DNA from: Bergeyella sp.
Lineage (GTDB): Bacteria > Bacteroidota > Bacteroidia > Flavobacteriales > Weeksellaceae
Reading direction: 5' to 3'
Length of the DNA stretch: 64,000 nt
Assembly: GCA_030263285.1 (NCBI GenBank)
Contig: SZYB01000001.1
Span: 680,911 to 744,910, forward strand
Below, in pieces: positions 27,375 to 36,344 of this stretch. The notes under the pieces are model-generated. The model was not told the DNA's origin. It did no database searches and worked only from the letters and a program-made list of their open reading frames with translations. Position numbers and translations under genes: made by a program. Numbering within the stretch: the first letter of the stretch is position 1; the number at the start of each line of letters is the position of its first letter.

Positions 27375-27965
27375 ATGAATCTTCTGATCTCCTCTGCCTC
27401 TACGCTTTACAATCAAAACTACCCAGAATATCTAAGAGAAGAAATCGCTCTGCTGCACGAGGGGAATAAACCAAATTCTATTCATACCCCATGCAAGGAC
27501 CCGCCAGAATTACTCACGAAGATTACGCAGAGTCGATCTCCATTTTTTTGAAAACTTAATATTTCTGTCACGAGATTACATCAATACACAGATCCTAAAG
27601 TGCAATACAAAAGGAGCGAGGATATTCCACAGGAAGGACCTTTTTACCCGTAAAAGTTTACACACAGAAAAATCTCATGCCCACACTTAAAACTCACATT
27701 AGAAATAGAAAAGCCTTTTATTTGGGTTTGTAGTGCCGGGAGCAAATTGCGGGAATAAATATGAAGACCACAAACGACATGCTCATCGTCTCTCTGAGCT
27801 CTTTTTAAAACCTTGAAACTCATTCCCTACAATTTAAACCCTCATTATCTGAATCCCAATCTTCCCCTACCCACAAAGGGGGAAACACAACACCTGTACC
27901 TTTTTTCCAGAAAAAGACCCTTACTTACGAAATTGCTCCCCGTACAGATATCAGCCGTCTGTTCC
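27375..27965 (+). pseudogene. pepE: Dipeptidase E (peptidase S51), frameshifted pseudogene
   Basis: The start is well preserved: 'MNLLISSASTLYNQNYPEYL' followed by 'REEIALLHEGNKPNS', as in PepE. The frame then breaks. Later pieces in other frames are 'KLNISVTRLHQYTDPK', 'EIEKPFIWVCSAGSKL' (the nucleophile Ser region, normally W-S-A-G-S-N), 'GINMKTTNDMLIV' and 'LKLIPYNLNPHYLNPNLPLP', all in the family order and spacing. Several frameshifts and stops separate them. PepE cleaves Asp-Xaa dipeptides; that activity is lost from this locus. The 3' end is blurred and runs up to the convergent lgt gene. Confidence 0.82.
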
Positions 27966-27988
27966 ACCACTAGATGCCCACAGCATTT

Positions 27989-29212
27989 TCAGTCCCTAAG
28001 TCTGAACTTGGAAGAAATAAAAATCAGTACACCACCCGCCACGATAAAAGGTATGGAAAGTACCTGCCCAGTATTGAGCAAGGCAAAAGAGATGTATTCC
28101 TCCCCTTGCGGTTCCTTTAAAAATTCCACCAAAAAACGTATAGACCACAACAACACCAAAAACAACCCAAACAACCATCCCTGGTAATACTTTTTACGTG
28201 TTTTTGCATAGAAGAACAACAAGATAAAAAATAAAACCAAATAAGAAAGTGCCTCAAAAAGCTGCGTGGGATACCTAGGAACGGTAGGTCCGTAGTCCGG
28301 GCTCATCTGAGGGAATAAAATGGAAAAAAAAGAATTTTCCGGCGCTTCTTTTCCTATGATCTCGGAATTAAAAAAATTTCCAATACGTATGAAAAAACCA
28401 CCCAAAGCCACCACAATGCCCAATCTATCAAATACCCAAAGTGGATTTTTCTTGATAACCCTGTAAGAATAATACAGTGTCGTAATTAGCAGGGCAATGG
28501 CTGCGCCATGACTAGCAAGCCCGGTAAAACCCGTAAACTCGAATTGGGGTTTCGTACGAAAAGGGAGAAAAACCGCCCAAAAATCCTCCCTGAATAATTC
28601 TGGCTCATAAAAAATCACATGTCCCAGTCTTGCTCCCAAGACAGTGCCCACAAGCGAAAGGGTAAGAAGGGGCTCCAAATATTTTTCATCTACACGATCC
28701 CTCCTGAACATCCAGCCCATAATCTTCAACCCAAAACCAAAGGCAAGAATATACATCAAACTATAAAAATAAAGAGTAAAGAATCCCAGATTGATACCTT
28801 TTACAGGATCCCAAATCATAAACGACGTTTTGAGCGTTACTTTTGAGCCGGTACCGAGATAACGTTTCCGGTCTTTAGGTTTATACAGATACTTGATGGC
28901 ATCCAGGGATTCTGTAGGCATAAATTTTTTATCCAAAAACTGATATCCCCTTTCCCTTAAGGATAAAAAGAGGGGTAATCCGTAAGTATTGAGTTCTTTA
29001 TTCGTAATGATCAAGATGGAATAAGGAAATTCTTTTTCCGTAAAGTTTTCCAAATTTCTGACAGAGATTGTAGAGAATATTTTTACAGGAAAAGGCTGAT
29101 TATTCACAAATAAAACTCCATCCGACAAACCTTCTTTATACTCCTGAGATTTTGCAGAAAAACAGAAAAAAACAGAAAAAAACAGAAAGAGTCTCATAAT
29201 AAGTTTACCCAT
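27989..29212 (-). CDS. lgt: Prolipoprotein diacylglyceryl transferase with extra N-terminal domain
   Basis: Transfers diacylglycerol to the lipobox Cys of prolipoproteins. The Lgt part (residues 130-407) has its TM helices, 'GLASHGAAIALL' with the essential His, and the signature 'FFIRIGNFFNSEIIGKEAP' with the essential Arg; 'RYPTQLFEALSYL' follows. Lgt is usually 260-290 residues. Here about 130 residues precede it: a signal peptide (MRLFLFFSVFFCFSAKSQ) and a roughly 100-residue extracytoplasmic region with no motif I know. Lgt has its N-terminus outside the cytoplasm, so the topology is consistent. yidD lies seven bases upstream in the same operon. Confidence 0.9.
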   Translation of the reverse strand: MGKLIMRLFLFFSVFFCFSAKSQEYKEGLSDGVLFVNNQPFPVKIFSTISVRNLENFTEKEFPYSILIITNKELNTYGLPLFLSLRERGYQFLDKKFMPTESLDAIKYLYKPKDRKRYLGTGSKVTLKTSFMIWDPVKGINLGFFTLYFYSLMYILAFGFGLKIMGWMFRRDRVDEKYLEPLLTLSLVGTVLGARLGHVIFYEPELFREDFWAVFLPFRTKPQFEFTGFTGLASHGAAIALLITTLYYSYRVIKKNPLWVFDRLGIVVALGGFFIRIGNFFNSEIIGKEAPENSFFSILFPQMSPDYGPTVPRYPTQLFEALSYLVLFFILLFFYAKTRKKYYQGWLFGLFLVLLWSIRFLVEFLKEPQGEEYISFALLNTGQVLSIPFIVAGGVLIFISSKFRLRD

Positions 29213-29219
29213 AATGTTT

Positions 29220-29459
29220 TTATTTACATTCTTCTTTTTTAGGTACAGGATCCGTGCCTGATCCCCCCCAGGGATGACATCTTAAAATTCTACGAATACC
29301 CAAACAAAGACCCGCCCCTACCCCCCACTCTTTTAATGCCTGTAACATATAGTTTGAGCAGCTGGGAGCATATCTACAGCTACTGGGCAAAAAGGGGGAA
29401 ATAGCACCCTGATAAAATCTTATAAGAACAACCAAAGGAAAAATCAGAATCCTATTCAA
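29220..29459 (-). CDS. yidD: Membrane protein insertion efficiency factor YidD
   Basis: A small membrane-associated protein that assists YidC/Sec insertion. The signature is complete: '[20 protein letters not shown]', '[15 protein letters not shown]' and '[17 protein letters not shown]'. No ATG is available. The frame is open to 29486, but a promoter -7 element covers 29484-29491, so translation must begin downstream. The TTG at 29459, giving (M)[10 protein letters not shown], matches the usual YidD start. lgt follows after seven bases. Confidence 0.88.
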   Translation of the reverse strand: MNRILIFPLVVLIRFYQGAISPFLPSSCRYAPSCSNYMLQALKEWGVGAGLCLGIRRILRCHPWGGSGTDPVPKKEECK

Positions 29460-29483
29460 GATATTTATGCATAAAACCAAAGG

Positions 29484-29491
29484 CAAAAATA
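29484..29491 (-). promoter_or_regulatory. -7 promoter element for yidD-lgt
   Basis: Minus-strand TATTTTTG, perfect TAnnTTTG. It excludes the farthest-upstream yidD start and supports the TTG start at 29459. Confidence 0.55.
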
Positions 29492-29514
29492 GAAGAAAAA
29501 AATGGATTTTGACC

Positions 29515-29522
29515 TATCTTTG
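29515..29522 (+). promoter_or_regulatory. -7 promoter element for rarA
   Basis: TATCTTTG, perfect TAnnTTTG, about 70 bases before rarA and 24 bases from the opposing yidD element. Confidence 0.5.
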
Positions 29523-29591
29523 TGTTGAGATAACTTTGCGGCTTGCCACTTTTGTCCTTGTTGTTGAAACCCATCCTAAAATTATTTTTCT

Positions 29592-30878
29592 TTGAATTCA
29601 CATCTTGACATCCCTCTTGCAGAAATTCTAAGACCAACTTCTATAGAAGAGGTTTTAGGACAAGAACATCTTACGGGAAAGGAAGGTCCCATAAGGAAAA
29701 TGATAGAAAACGATACTCTGAGTTCTCTTATTTTCTGGGGGCCTCCGGGAACGGGCAAAACTACTCTTGCAGAGATTATCTCCACACATTCCAAGAGAAA
29801 ACTTTACAAAATTTCTGCCATTTCTTCCGGAGTAAAAGAAGTGAGAGAAGTCATAGAAGAAGCAAAAAAACAAAACCTTTTTTCCGGAAAGTCTCCCATA
29901 CTTTTCATAGATGAGATCCACCGTTTTAATAAATCTCAGCAAGACTCCCTGCTTCATGCGGTAGAAAAGGGATGGATAATACTCATAGGAGCCACCACAG
30001 AAAATCCCAGTTTTGAAGTGGTACCTGCACTTTTGTCACGTACCCAGGTTTATGTCCTCAATCCTTTGGAAAAGGAAAAGTTAGAAACACTTATCGGTAC
30101 AGCCACAAAAAAACACCAAGAACGCACAAAAAAAAAACTTTTCATAAAAGAAAAAGAACCTTTATTACAATACTCGGGCGGAGACGCCAGAAAGCTAATC
30201 AACGCGGTGGAACTCGTACTCAATCACTATAAAAACACCGATAAAAAAAATATCTCAGGCAAAGAAATACAGACTATTTTGCAGGAAACAAGTCCGGTGT
30301 ATGACAAAAACGGGGAACAGCACTACGATATCATCTCTGCCTTTATAAAATCTATAAGAGGCAGTGATCCAAATGCTGCAATCTATTGGCTTGCCAGAAT
30401 GCTTGCAGGGGGAGAGGACATAAAATTCATCGCCCGCAGAATGCTCATTTCGGCTTCAGAAGATGTAGGTCTTGCCAACCCTAATGCACTCGTGGTGGCA
30501 AATGCCTGCTTCCAGGCAGTAAACGTTATTGGGAACCCGGAGGCAAGAATCCTCTTGGGTGAAACAGCGGTATACCTCGCTGTATCACCCAAGAGCAATT
30601 CTGCTTACAACGCCATAAACGAGGCAATGGATTTTGTAAAAAAAACGGGAAACTTAGCCGTTCCACTGCATTTAAGAAATGCACCCACATCACTTATGCA
30701 AAACCTGAATTATGGAAAAAATTACCGGTATGCACACAATTATGACGGGAATTTTGTGGAAGAAGAATTTCTCCCCTCAAAAATTATCGGAACTAGATTT
30801 TACAAGGCAGGCGATAATACCAAAGAAAAAAAAATAAAGGAAGAACTCACAAAAAAATGGAAAAATAAATACCGGTAA
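29592..30878 (+). CDS. rarA: Replication-associated recombination ATPase RarA (MgsA)
   Basis: An AAA+ clamp-loader-like ATPase acting at stalled forks. 428 residues: 'LAEILRPTSIEEVLGQEHL', Walker A 'IFWGPPGTGKTTLAEII' (about residues 48-64), Walker B 'PILFIDEIHRFNKSQQD', sensor 1 'IGATTENPSFEV', then the tetramerisation domain with 'YWLARMLAGGEDIKFIARRM' and 'SASEDVGLANP'. Full length. The start is a TTG; no in-frame ATG fits before the conserved block. Confidence 0.95.
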   Translation: MNSHLDIPLAEILRPTSIEEVLGQEHLTGKEGPIRKMIENDTLSSLIFWGPPGTGKTTLAEIISTHSKRKLYKISAISSGVKEVREVIEEAKKQNLFSGKSPILFIDEIHRFNKSQQDSLLHAVEKGWIILIGATTENPSFEVVPALLSRTQVYVLNPLEKEKLETLIGTATKKHQERTKKKLFIKEKEPLLQYSGGDARKLINAVELVLNHYKNTDKKNISGKEIQTILQETSPVYDKNGEQHYDIISAFIKSIRGSDPNAAIYWLARMLAGGEDIKFIARRMLISASEDVGLANPNALVVANACFQAVNVIGNPEARILLGETAVYLAVSPKSNSAYNAINEAMDFVKKTGNLAVPLHLRNAPTSLMQNLNYGKNYRYAHNYDGNFVEEEFLPSKIIGTRFYKAGDNTKEKKIKEELTKKWKNKYR

Positions 30879-30914
30879 ATATTCCTTTTATTCAGGTCCA
30901 AAAAAGAGGAGAAT

Positions 30915-31766
30915 TCAGCTTCCTATCAGAAATTCTCCGTAATGTCCCAAAAACTTAACAGAGGCACCTATTGCTTCCAACTCCTCAAGAGAATTTCTGA
31001 ACAAAATATCCTGCCACTCTCCGTCTACATCTATATCTACATTGATAAAGAAAAAATAATTACCCAACCCCGTTTTTAGGGTTCTGCTCTCAATCTTGGA
31101 AAGGTTCAGTTTTCTCCATGCAAAAACAGACAGCACCTGATGCAGCCCTCCCGCATGATCCTCCGGAAGCACAACGATAATAGAGGCTTTTTTTCTTACC
31201 GGAGCATAGGGCAATGCGGGTAATAACTCTTTCCCGGATATTACGATAAAGCGTGTATAATTATAAGCAACATCCTGAATGTTTTCGTGCAAGATTTTCA
31301 GTCCGTAAAGCTCTGCGGCATAAGAGTTGGCGATGGCCGCCCATCTTTTATCAGGATTTTCTGACACTTTTTTGGCCGAAGCAGCGGTGGAGCTGAAATC
31401 CTGAGTAGGTATTTCTTTATAATTCTCAAATCTGAAATGGAAAGTCTGCGCAAGTGCCTGAGGATGAGAAAAAATCCTGTCAAACTCTGCATTACCGGGA
31501 TAGACCATCAGATGATGAGAGATAGGCATGATCAGCTCCGAGAGGATGTACATATTCCCAAAACTGTGCAACAAATCAAGTGTCATAGATACAGTGCCCT
31601 CTATAGAATTTTCCAGAGGTACAACAGCGTGATCTGCCTCTTCACTTTCCACGGAAAGAAAACAGTCAAGAATGGTCGTTTTAGAAATAAAATCTGTTTC
31701 ACCAAAAATTTTCCTTGCTGCCAACTGAGTAAAACTCGCCTCCGGACCTAAATACGATACCTTCAT
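30915..31766 (-). CDS. pheA: Prephenate dehydratase
   Basis: Converts prephenate to phenylpyruvate in phenylalanine synthesis. 283 residues with a periplasmic-binding-like catalytic part beginning 'KVSYLGPEASFTQLAA', 'VVPLENSIEGTVSMTLDLL' and 'FSHPQALAQTF', the dehydratase 'YNYTRFIVISG' with the catalytic Thr-Arg-Phe, and a C-terminal ACT domain with the Phe-binding 'LSKIESRTLKTGLGNYFFF' (normally E-S-R-P). No chorismate mutase is fused. A perfect -7 element lies five bases before the ATG, so the mRNA may be leaderless. Confidence 0.93.
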   Translation of the reverse strand: MKVSYLGPEASFTQLAARKIFGETDFISKTTILDCFLSVESEEADHAVVPLENSIEGTVSMTLDLLHSFGNMYILSELIMPISHHLMVYPGNAEFDRIFSHPQALAQTFHFRFENYKEIPTQDFSSTAASAKKVSENPDKRWAAIANSYAAELYGLKILHENIQDVAYNYTRFIVISGKELLPALPYAPVRKKASIIVVLPEDHAGGLHQVLSVFAWRKLNLSKIESRTLKTGLGNYFFFINVDIDVDGEWQDILFRNSLEELEAIGASVKFLGHYGEFLIGS

Positions 31767-31770
31767 CCCA

Positions 31771-31778
31771 CAAAAATA
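31771..31778 (-). promoter_or_regulatory. -7 promoter element for pheA, implying a leaderless mRNA
   Basis: Minus-strand TATTTTTG, perfect TAnnTTTG. Transcription four to six bases downstream would start at about the A of the pheA ATG. Confidence 0.5.
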
Positions 31779-32009
31779 AGAAAGTAAACGTCATTCGTTG
31801 TACATTAATGGATTAAAAAGAAAAGAATGATCGCTGGGCGGCATGCCTTGGAATTGTTTCGACAAAATAGAAAAGATTCAGTCACGAACTTAAGCTAAAA
31901 GTTATCTTTGGATAAGCTCTCTGAATATCTGTCCCTCTTCATTTAATCCGTAAAACTAAACTTTGATCAAAATTAACATCGGCTGATAACGCACCAAGGT
32001 GTTTTTTTC

Positions 32010-32017
32010 TATATTTG
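32010..32017 (+). promoter_or_regulatory. -7 promoter element for the transaldolase-like gene
   Basis: TATATTTG, perfect TAnnTTTG, 50 bases before the start codon at 32068. Confidence 0.55.
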
Positions 32018-32067
32018 TACAAACAGACCCCTAGCAGACTAAGAAATACAAACAATAAAGACAGGCT

Positions 32068-32721
32068 ATGAAATTTTTTATAGATACCGCCAATCTGAAG
32101 CATATAGGGGAGGCCAAAGATTTGGGGATTCTGGCTGGGGTTACTACCAATCCCTCTCTAATGGCAAAAGAAGGAATCAGCGGAGATGAAGCCATAAGGG
32201 GGCATTACGAGAAAATCTGCCAACTTGTGGAGGGGGATGTCTCTGCGGAGGTGCTTTCTGTCTCCTATGGAGACATGATAAAAGAGGGGGAGAAACTTGC
32301 TAGTATACACCCAAATATCGTGGTAAAGATCCCCATGATAAAAGACGGAGTTAAGGCTCTGAAATATTTCTCCGATAAAGGGATAAGAACCAACTGTACT
32401 TTGGTCTTTTCTGCGGGGCAGGCATTGCTTGCGGCAAAAGCCGGAGCCCGTTATGTCTCCCCTTTTTTGGGCAGACTTGATGATATTTCCACGGATGGAC
32501 TTTCTCTCATAGAGGATATAAGAATTATATACGATAACTACCTCTATGAGACGGAAATCTTAGCCGCTTCTATAAGACATCCCATGCATATCATAGAGTG
32601 TGCAAAGATAGGAGTAGACGTAATCACCTCCCCTCTTACGCCTATACTGAACCTGCTCAACCATCCTCTTACAGAAAAAGGACTCGCACAGTTCCTCTCC
32701 GATGCCAAGAAGCTTTCTTAA
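32068..32721 (+). CDS. Transaldolase / fructose-6-phosphate aldolase (TalC/MipB family)
   Basis: A 217-residue TIM-barrel class I aldolase of the short transaldolase family. N-terminal '[20 protein letters not shown]', '[12 protein letters not shown]', the Schiff-base Lys in '[15 protein letters not shown]' (about residue 87), '[20 protein letters not shown]' and '[11 protein letters not shown]'. Most bacterial members of this length act as transaldolases in the pentose phosphate pathway, some as F6P aldolases; sequence alone does not settle which. It is monocistronic and ends six bases from the convergent Lrp-type gene. Confidence 0.92.
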   Translation: MKFFIDTANLKHIGEAKDLGILAGVTTNPSLMAKEGISGDEAIRGHYEKICQLVEGDVSAEVLSVSYGDMIKEGEKLASIHPNIVVKIPMIKDGVKALKYFSDKGIRTNCTLVFSAGQALLAAKAGARYVSPFLGRLDDISTDGLSLIEDIRIIYDNYLYETEILAASIRHPMHIIECAKIGVDVITSPLTPILNLLNHPLTEKGLAQFLSDAKKLS

Positions 32722-32727
32722 ATAAAC

Positions 32728-33192
32728 TCAATACAAAAATATTTTTGTTTCGTCTTTTACCACAGAGAGCACGATGGCACTGTGGTACTGCCCTATATTG
32801 GGAATATTAGCCACGATATGCGTCATAAAATTGTTGTAGTCGCGAATATCCTTTGCCACCACTTTTATCATATAGTCATAGGTTCCAGACAGGCTTACCA
32901 CTTCCAACACTTGAGGTTCTGCCTTAATGAGGGTTTCAAACTCAAGGAGCTTCTTCTCAGACTGCTCTTTCAGCACAATATTGCAATAGGACATAACAGG
33001 ATAACCTACCGCTTCTCTGTCTACTATAACTACATTTTTTAGGATAACGTGATTCTGTTTCAGATACTTTATTCTCTCGTAGGTTGGGGTGAAAGAAAGC
33101 CCCACACGCTCTGCCATTTCTTTTACCGTAACGGTGGCATCTTCTTGTAGTATATTGAGTATTTTGCAATCTACTGTGTCAAGTGGCTTCAT
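32728..33192 (-). CDS. Lrp/AsnC-family transcriptional regulator
   Basis: A 154-residue feast/famine regulator: an N-terminal winged helix ('DTVDCKILNILQEDATVTVK' leading into 'EMAERVGLSFTPTYERIKYL') and a C-terminal RAM domain ('VLEVVSLSGTYDYMIKVVA', 'NIGQYHSAIVLSVVKDETKI'). Its start codon lies 14 bases inside argH, so it is translationally coupled to the arginine operon as its last gene. That suggests it senses arginine or another amino acid and controls this operon or related genes. Ligand and targets are inferred, not visible. Confidence 0.9.
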   Translation of the reverse strand: MKPLDTVDCKILNILQEDATVTVKEMAERVGLSFTPTYERIKYLKQNHVILKNVVIVDREAVGYPVMSYCNIVLKEQSEKKLLEFETLIKAEPQVLEVVSLSGTYDYMIKVVAKDIRDYNNFMTHIVANIPNIGQYHSAIVLSVVKDETKIFLY

Positions 33193-34498
33193 AAAACCGA
33201 GTATAAAGTTGCGTAAATCGATCTTTTATCTGCTGTAACGAGAGGTTTCCTATGCTGCCCACATGCGTATGTTTTAGGTTCCTTCTCTCATAGCTGTACG
33301 TCCCGTCCTCTATAGAATTCCCTACTTCGAGATAGGCATCACGAAAACCTTTTCCCTGCCTCACCAAATCATTTATTTTCTCAACACTGAAGAGGTAATC
33401 ATATTTTGGATCCTCCAGTATATGGAGATTCACCTCCATGTGAGGAAGCATAAAACACAAAATCTGAAGAGAATCTTTCATATCCTCCAGCGCAGGAAAA
33501 ATAATTTCTTTAGTGAGTTGATAATCTCTGTTATAACCTGTAGAAAGGTTGTTTATAAGCAAAGTCAATTCATTGGGTACCGCCTGTATTCTAGATGATT
33601 TTCCTCTTATAAGTTCAAATACATCGGGGTTTCTTTTGTGAGGCATAATACTGCTGCCCGTAGTAAGATGGATAGGAAAAGACAAAAATCCGAAATTCTG
33701 GTTGGAATAAAGACATATGTCATTCGACAGTTTTCCTATGCTTGAAGCTATGGACGAAAGAGCGAAAGATAAAAATTTTTCTGTTTTTCCTCTGGTCATC
33801 TGTGCATAGATAGAATTTACATTGAGTGCTTTAAACCCCAATTCTTTTGTAGTATACTCTCGATCAAGCGGAAAAGAAGATCCATATCCTGCTCCACTCC
33901 CCAGCGGATTTTTGCTTGCAGAAGAATAGGCAACCAAAAGCAATTCCATATCCTCGGAGAGTGACTCTGCATAGGCGCTTAACCACAAACCAAAAGAGGA
34001 AGGCATCGCAATCTGATAATGCGTATACCCCGGCATCAGCACCTCTTGGTATTTTTCTGCAAGAGAGATCAGTTCTTCAAAAAGTTCCTTTATCCTCTCT
34101 GCAATCCGCGGAATTTCGTAACGAAAAAAAAGCTTTATATCCAGAAGGACCTGATCATTTCTAGAACGTCCGGTGTGTATTTTTTTACCCGCCTTTCCTA
34201 ATTTTCTCGTAAGGTTAAACTCTATTTGACTATGAATATCCTCCACTCCCTCGTCAATCGACAAATTATTTTTCTCGGCAAGACACAACATTTTATCCAG
34301 CTCCTTTTGTATCTCTTCGTTTTCTTTTTGAGTTAATATCCCTATTTCAAAGAGCATAGAGGCATGCGCTTTGTTTCCCAATACGTCATATTTCGCTAAA
34401 AGTAGATCAAAATCTCTGTCCTTACCTACAGTAAATTTTTCTATAAGTTTTTCATAAGTTTCTGAACCAGAGTTTTTTGCCCAAATTTTGCTATTCAT
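33179..34498 (-). CDS. argH: Argininosuccinate lyase
   Basis: Splits argininosuccinate into arginine and fumarate. 439 residues with 'EDIHSQIEFNLTRKLG', 'GRSRNDQVLLDIKLFF' and 'MPGYTHYQIAMPSSFGLW', and the fumarase-superfamily signature 'GSSIMPHKRNPDVFELIRG' (about residues 276-294) with the catalytic Ser loop. Seventh gene of the arginine operon, overlapping argE by eight bases upstream and the regulator gene by 14 downstream. Confidence 0.95.
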   Translation of the reverse strand: MNSKIWAKNSGSETYEKLIEKFTVGKDRDFDLLLAKYDVLGNKAHASMLFEIGILTQKENEEIQKELDKMLCLAEKNNLSIDEGVEDIHSQIEFNLTRKLGKAGKKIHTGRSRNDQVLLDIKLFFRYEIPRIAERIKELFEELISLAEKYQEVLMPGYTHYQIAMPSSFGLWLSAYAESLSEDMELLLVAYSSASKNPLGSGAGYGSSFPLDREYTTKELGFKALNVNSIYAQMTRGKTEKFLSFALSSIASSIGKLSNDICLYSNQNFGFLSFPIHLTTGSSIMPHKRNPDVFELIRGKSSRIQAVPNELTLLINNLSTGYNRDYQLTKEIIFPALEDMKDSLQILCFMLPHMEVNLHILEDPKYDYLFSVEKINDLVRQGKGFRDAYLEVGNSIEDGTYSYERRNLKHTHVGSIGNLSLQQIKDRFTQLYTRFYEAT

Positions 34499-35558
34499 TA
34501 TCTAAAAGTACACGGGATAAAATACGAATATATTTTGAAATTCCTTCCTCCAGTTCCCGAAGGTAAACAAATTCATCCGCAGTGTGAGACCGAAGAGAGT
34601 CTCCTATACCTATCTTTACAGAATCAAAAGGAATAAGTGCCTGATCCGAAATGGTGGGGGAACCGTATAAACGACAATTTTCTCTTTTGGCCGCTAAAAC
34701 TATGGGGTGGTCAAGCGAAATTTTCGAAGAGTTTAACCGTAAAGATTTCGGAGAAACTTCAGAATCCAGAAGGGCGTCAAAAGTATCCAGAATTTCTTGA
34801 TTAGAATAGTGCTCATTCGTCCTTACATCAATGGTAAAATCGCAATGATCCGGCACTACGTTGTGTAGGCTCCCCGCTTGTATGACCGTTACAGTAGCTT
34901 TTACCTTCCCCAAAACCTCAGAAATTCTGTCAAAAGTATAGTGTTCTACTTTTTTTATGTCCTCTATTGCCTTATAAATTGCGTGATTTTCGTTGGGATG
35001 TGCTGCATGAGAAGCTCTGCCTTTGGCTCTGCAATGAAGCACCACAAGACCCTTCTCGGCTATGGCGAGCTGCATCTCGGTAGGCTCTCCCACTATAGCA
35101 AAAGAAAGAACACCCAGACCAGGTAAAATACTCCCTATCCCGTTTTCACCGGATATTTCTTCCTCTGCAGTAGCCGCATAGATGAGATTATAATTGAGCT
35201 TCTTATCATAAAAATATAAAAAACCTGCCAAAAGCCCTACCAGAGACGCCCCCGCATCATTGCTTCCCAAACCATACAGTTTTCCTTCCCTTTCAGTAGG
35301 GATGAAAGGGTCTAACGTATAAGAAGAATTGGGCGGAACGGTATCATGATGCGAATTAAGCAAAATAGTAGGTAGCGAGGAATCAAAAAACAAATTACTC
35401 GCCCAAACGTTATTTCCCTTTCTTTCGTAAGGAATATTTTTTGACTTAATATAATCTGCAATGAGCCGTGCGGTTCCCTCTTCTTGTTTGCTTAAAGAGG
35501 GAGTCTGTATAAGTCTTTTCAGCAGATCTTTTGCTTCTTGTGTAAGGGTCGTTATCAC
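34491..35558 (-). CDS. argE: N-acylornithine deacylase (M20 peptidase family)
   Basis: A 355-residue zinc hydrolase that removes the acyl group after carbamoylation (from N-acylcitrulline) in this type of pathway. M20 ligands: 'LLNSHHDTVPP' (about residues 66-76), 'GLGSNDAGASLVGLL', 'ATAEEEISGENGIGS' and 'AIVGEPTEMQLAIAEKG'. The absence of argJ in the cluster means acyl groups are not recycled, so a separate N-acylglutamate synthase is required. Deacylation of acetyl versus succinyl substrate cannot be decided here. Confidence 0.88.
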   Translation of the reverse strand: MITTLTQEAKDLLKRLIQTPSLSKQEEGTARLIADYIKSKNIPYERKGNNVWASNLFFDSSLPTILLNSHHDTVPPNSSYTLDPFIPTEREGKLYGLGSNDAGASLVGLLAGFLYFYDKKLNYNLIYAATAEEEISGENGIGSILPGLGVLSFAIVGEPTEMQLAIAEKGLVVLHCRAKGRASHAAHPNENHAIYKAIEDIKKVEHYTFDRISEVLGKVKATVTVIQAGSLHNVVPDHCDFTIDVRTNEHYSNQEILDTFDALLDSEVSPKSLRLNSSKISLDHPIVLAAKRENCRLYGSPTISDQALIPFDSVKIGIGDSLRSHTADEFVYLRELEEGISKYIRILSRVLLDNE

Positions 35559-36344
35559 TTATATGACAATTTCTGTTCCTGTCTTCTTTCCCATAAATAC
35601 CTTTGAAAGTTCTCCACTATGAACAATCCTAACTTCTTCTACCGGAGAAGAAACAGCCGCAAACGCATTATCGAGTTTTGGGATCATCCCACCTGCAATT
35701 TGTCTTGTGCTTTTCATTTCCTCAAAATCTTTACTAAAAATAACTTCAATGGTAGAGTTCTCATCCATAACGTCCCTAAGCACACCATTTTTTTCGAAAC
35801 AATAGATAAGATGTACCCGATAGTCGTGAGAAAGCGATTGAGCTATTTCGCAAGCCATGGTATCGGCATTCGTATTAAGCAAATCACCTTCTCCGTTCAT
35901 ACTGATGGAACAAACAACCGGAATAAGTTTTTTATCTATGATGGATACAAAAAAAGAAGAATCAATGTTTTTTACCTCCCCCACTTCCCCATAATCTATA
36001 TGGGGATGCTTTCTTCTCTCCGAAATAATGCTTTGTGCATCGGCTCCACAAAGACCGATGGCTTTTGCTCCAAATTTTGAAAACAACGCTACTATTTTTT
36101 TATTTATAAGCCCTGCATAGACCATAGTACAAATATCCAAAGTTTCCGGAGGAGTAATACGTCTTCCCTCTATCATTTTTTGCTCAATTCCCAAACGAGA
36201 AGAGAGTTCTGTTACTTTTTTTCCGCCTCCATGTACCAATAAAATATTTTTTTTTGAGCCAATACAGGCAGAAATACACGCCTGCAAAGAAGAATTTTCA
36301 TCAAGGGTTTCTCCCCCTATTTTTATGACATACAATGTCTTCAT
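35559..36344 (-). CDS. argB: N-acylglutamate kinase
   Basis: Phosphorylates N-acylglutamate, step two of arginine synthesis. 261 residues of the amino-acid-kinase fold: 'LYVIKIGGETLDENSSLQ' with the catalytic Lys, 'ILLVHGGGKKVTELSSRLG' (residues 34-52), 'SISMNGEGDLLNTNADTMA' and 'RQIAGGMIPKLDNAFAA'. It abuts argF upstream and argE downstream with no spacer. There is no N-terminal arginine-sensing helix, so classic feedback inhibition of hexameric kinases is unlikely. Confidence 0.93.
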   Translation of the reverse strand: MKTLYVIKIGGETLDENSSLQACISACIGSKKNILLVHGGGKKVTELSSRLGIEQKMIEGRRITPPETLDICTMVYAGLINKKIVALFSKFGAKAIGLCGADAQSIISERRKHPHIDYGEVGEVKNIDSSFFVSIIDKKLIPVVCSISMNGEGDLLNTNADTMACEIAQSLSHDYRVHLIYCFEKNGVLRDVMDENSTIEVIFSKDFEEMKSTRQIAGGMIPKLDNAFAAVSSPVEEVRIVHSGELSKVFMGKKTGTEIVI

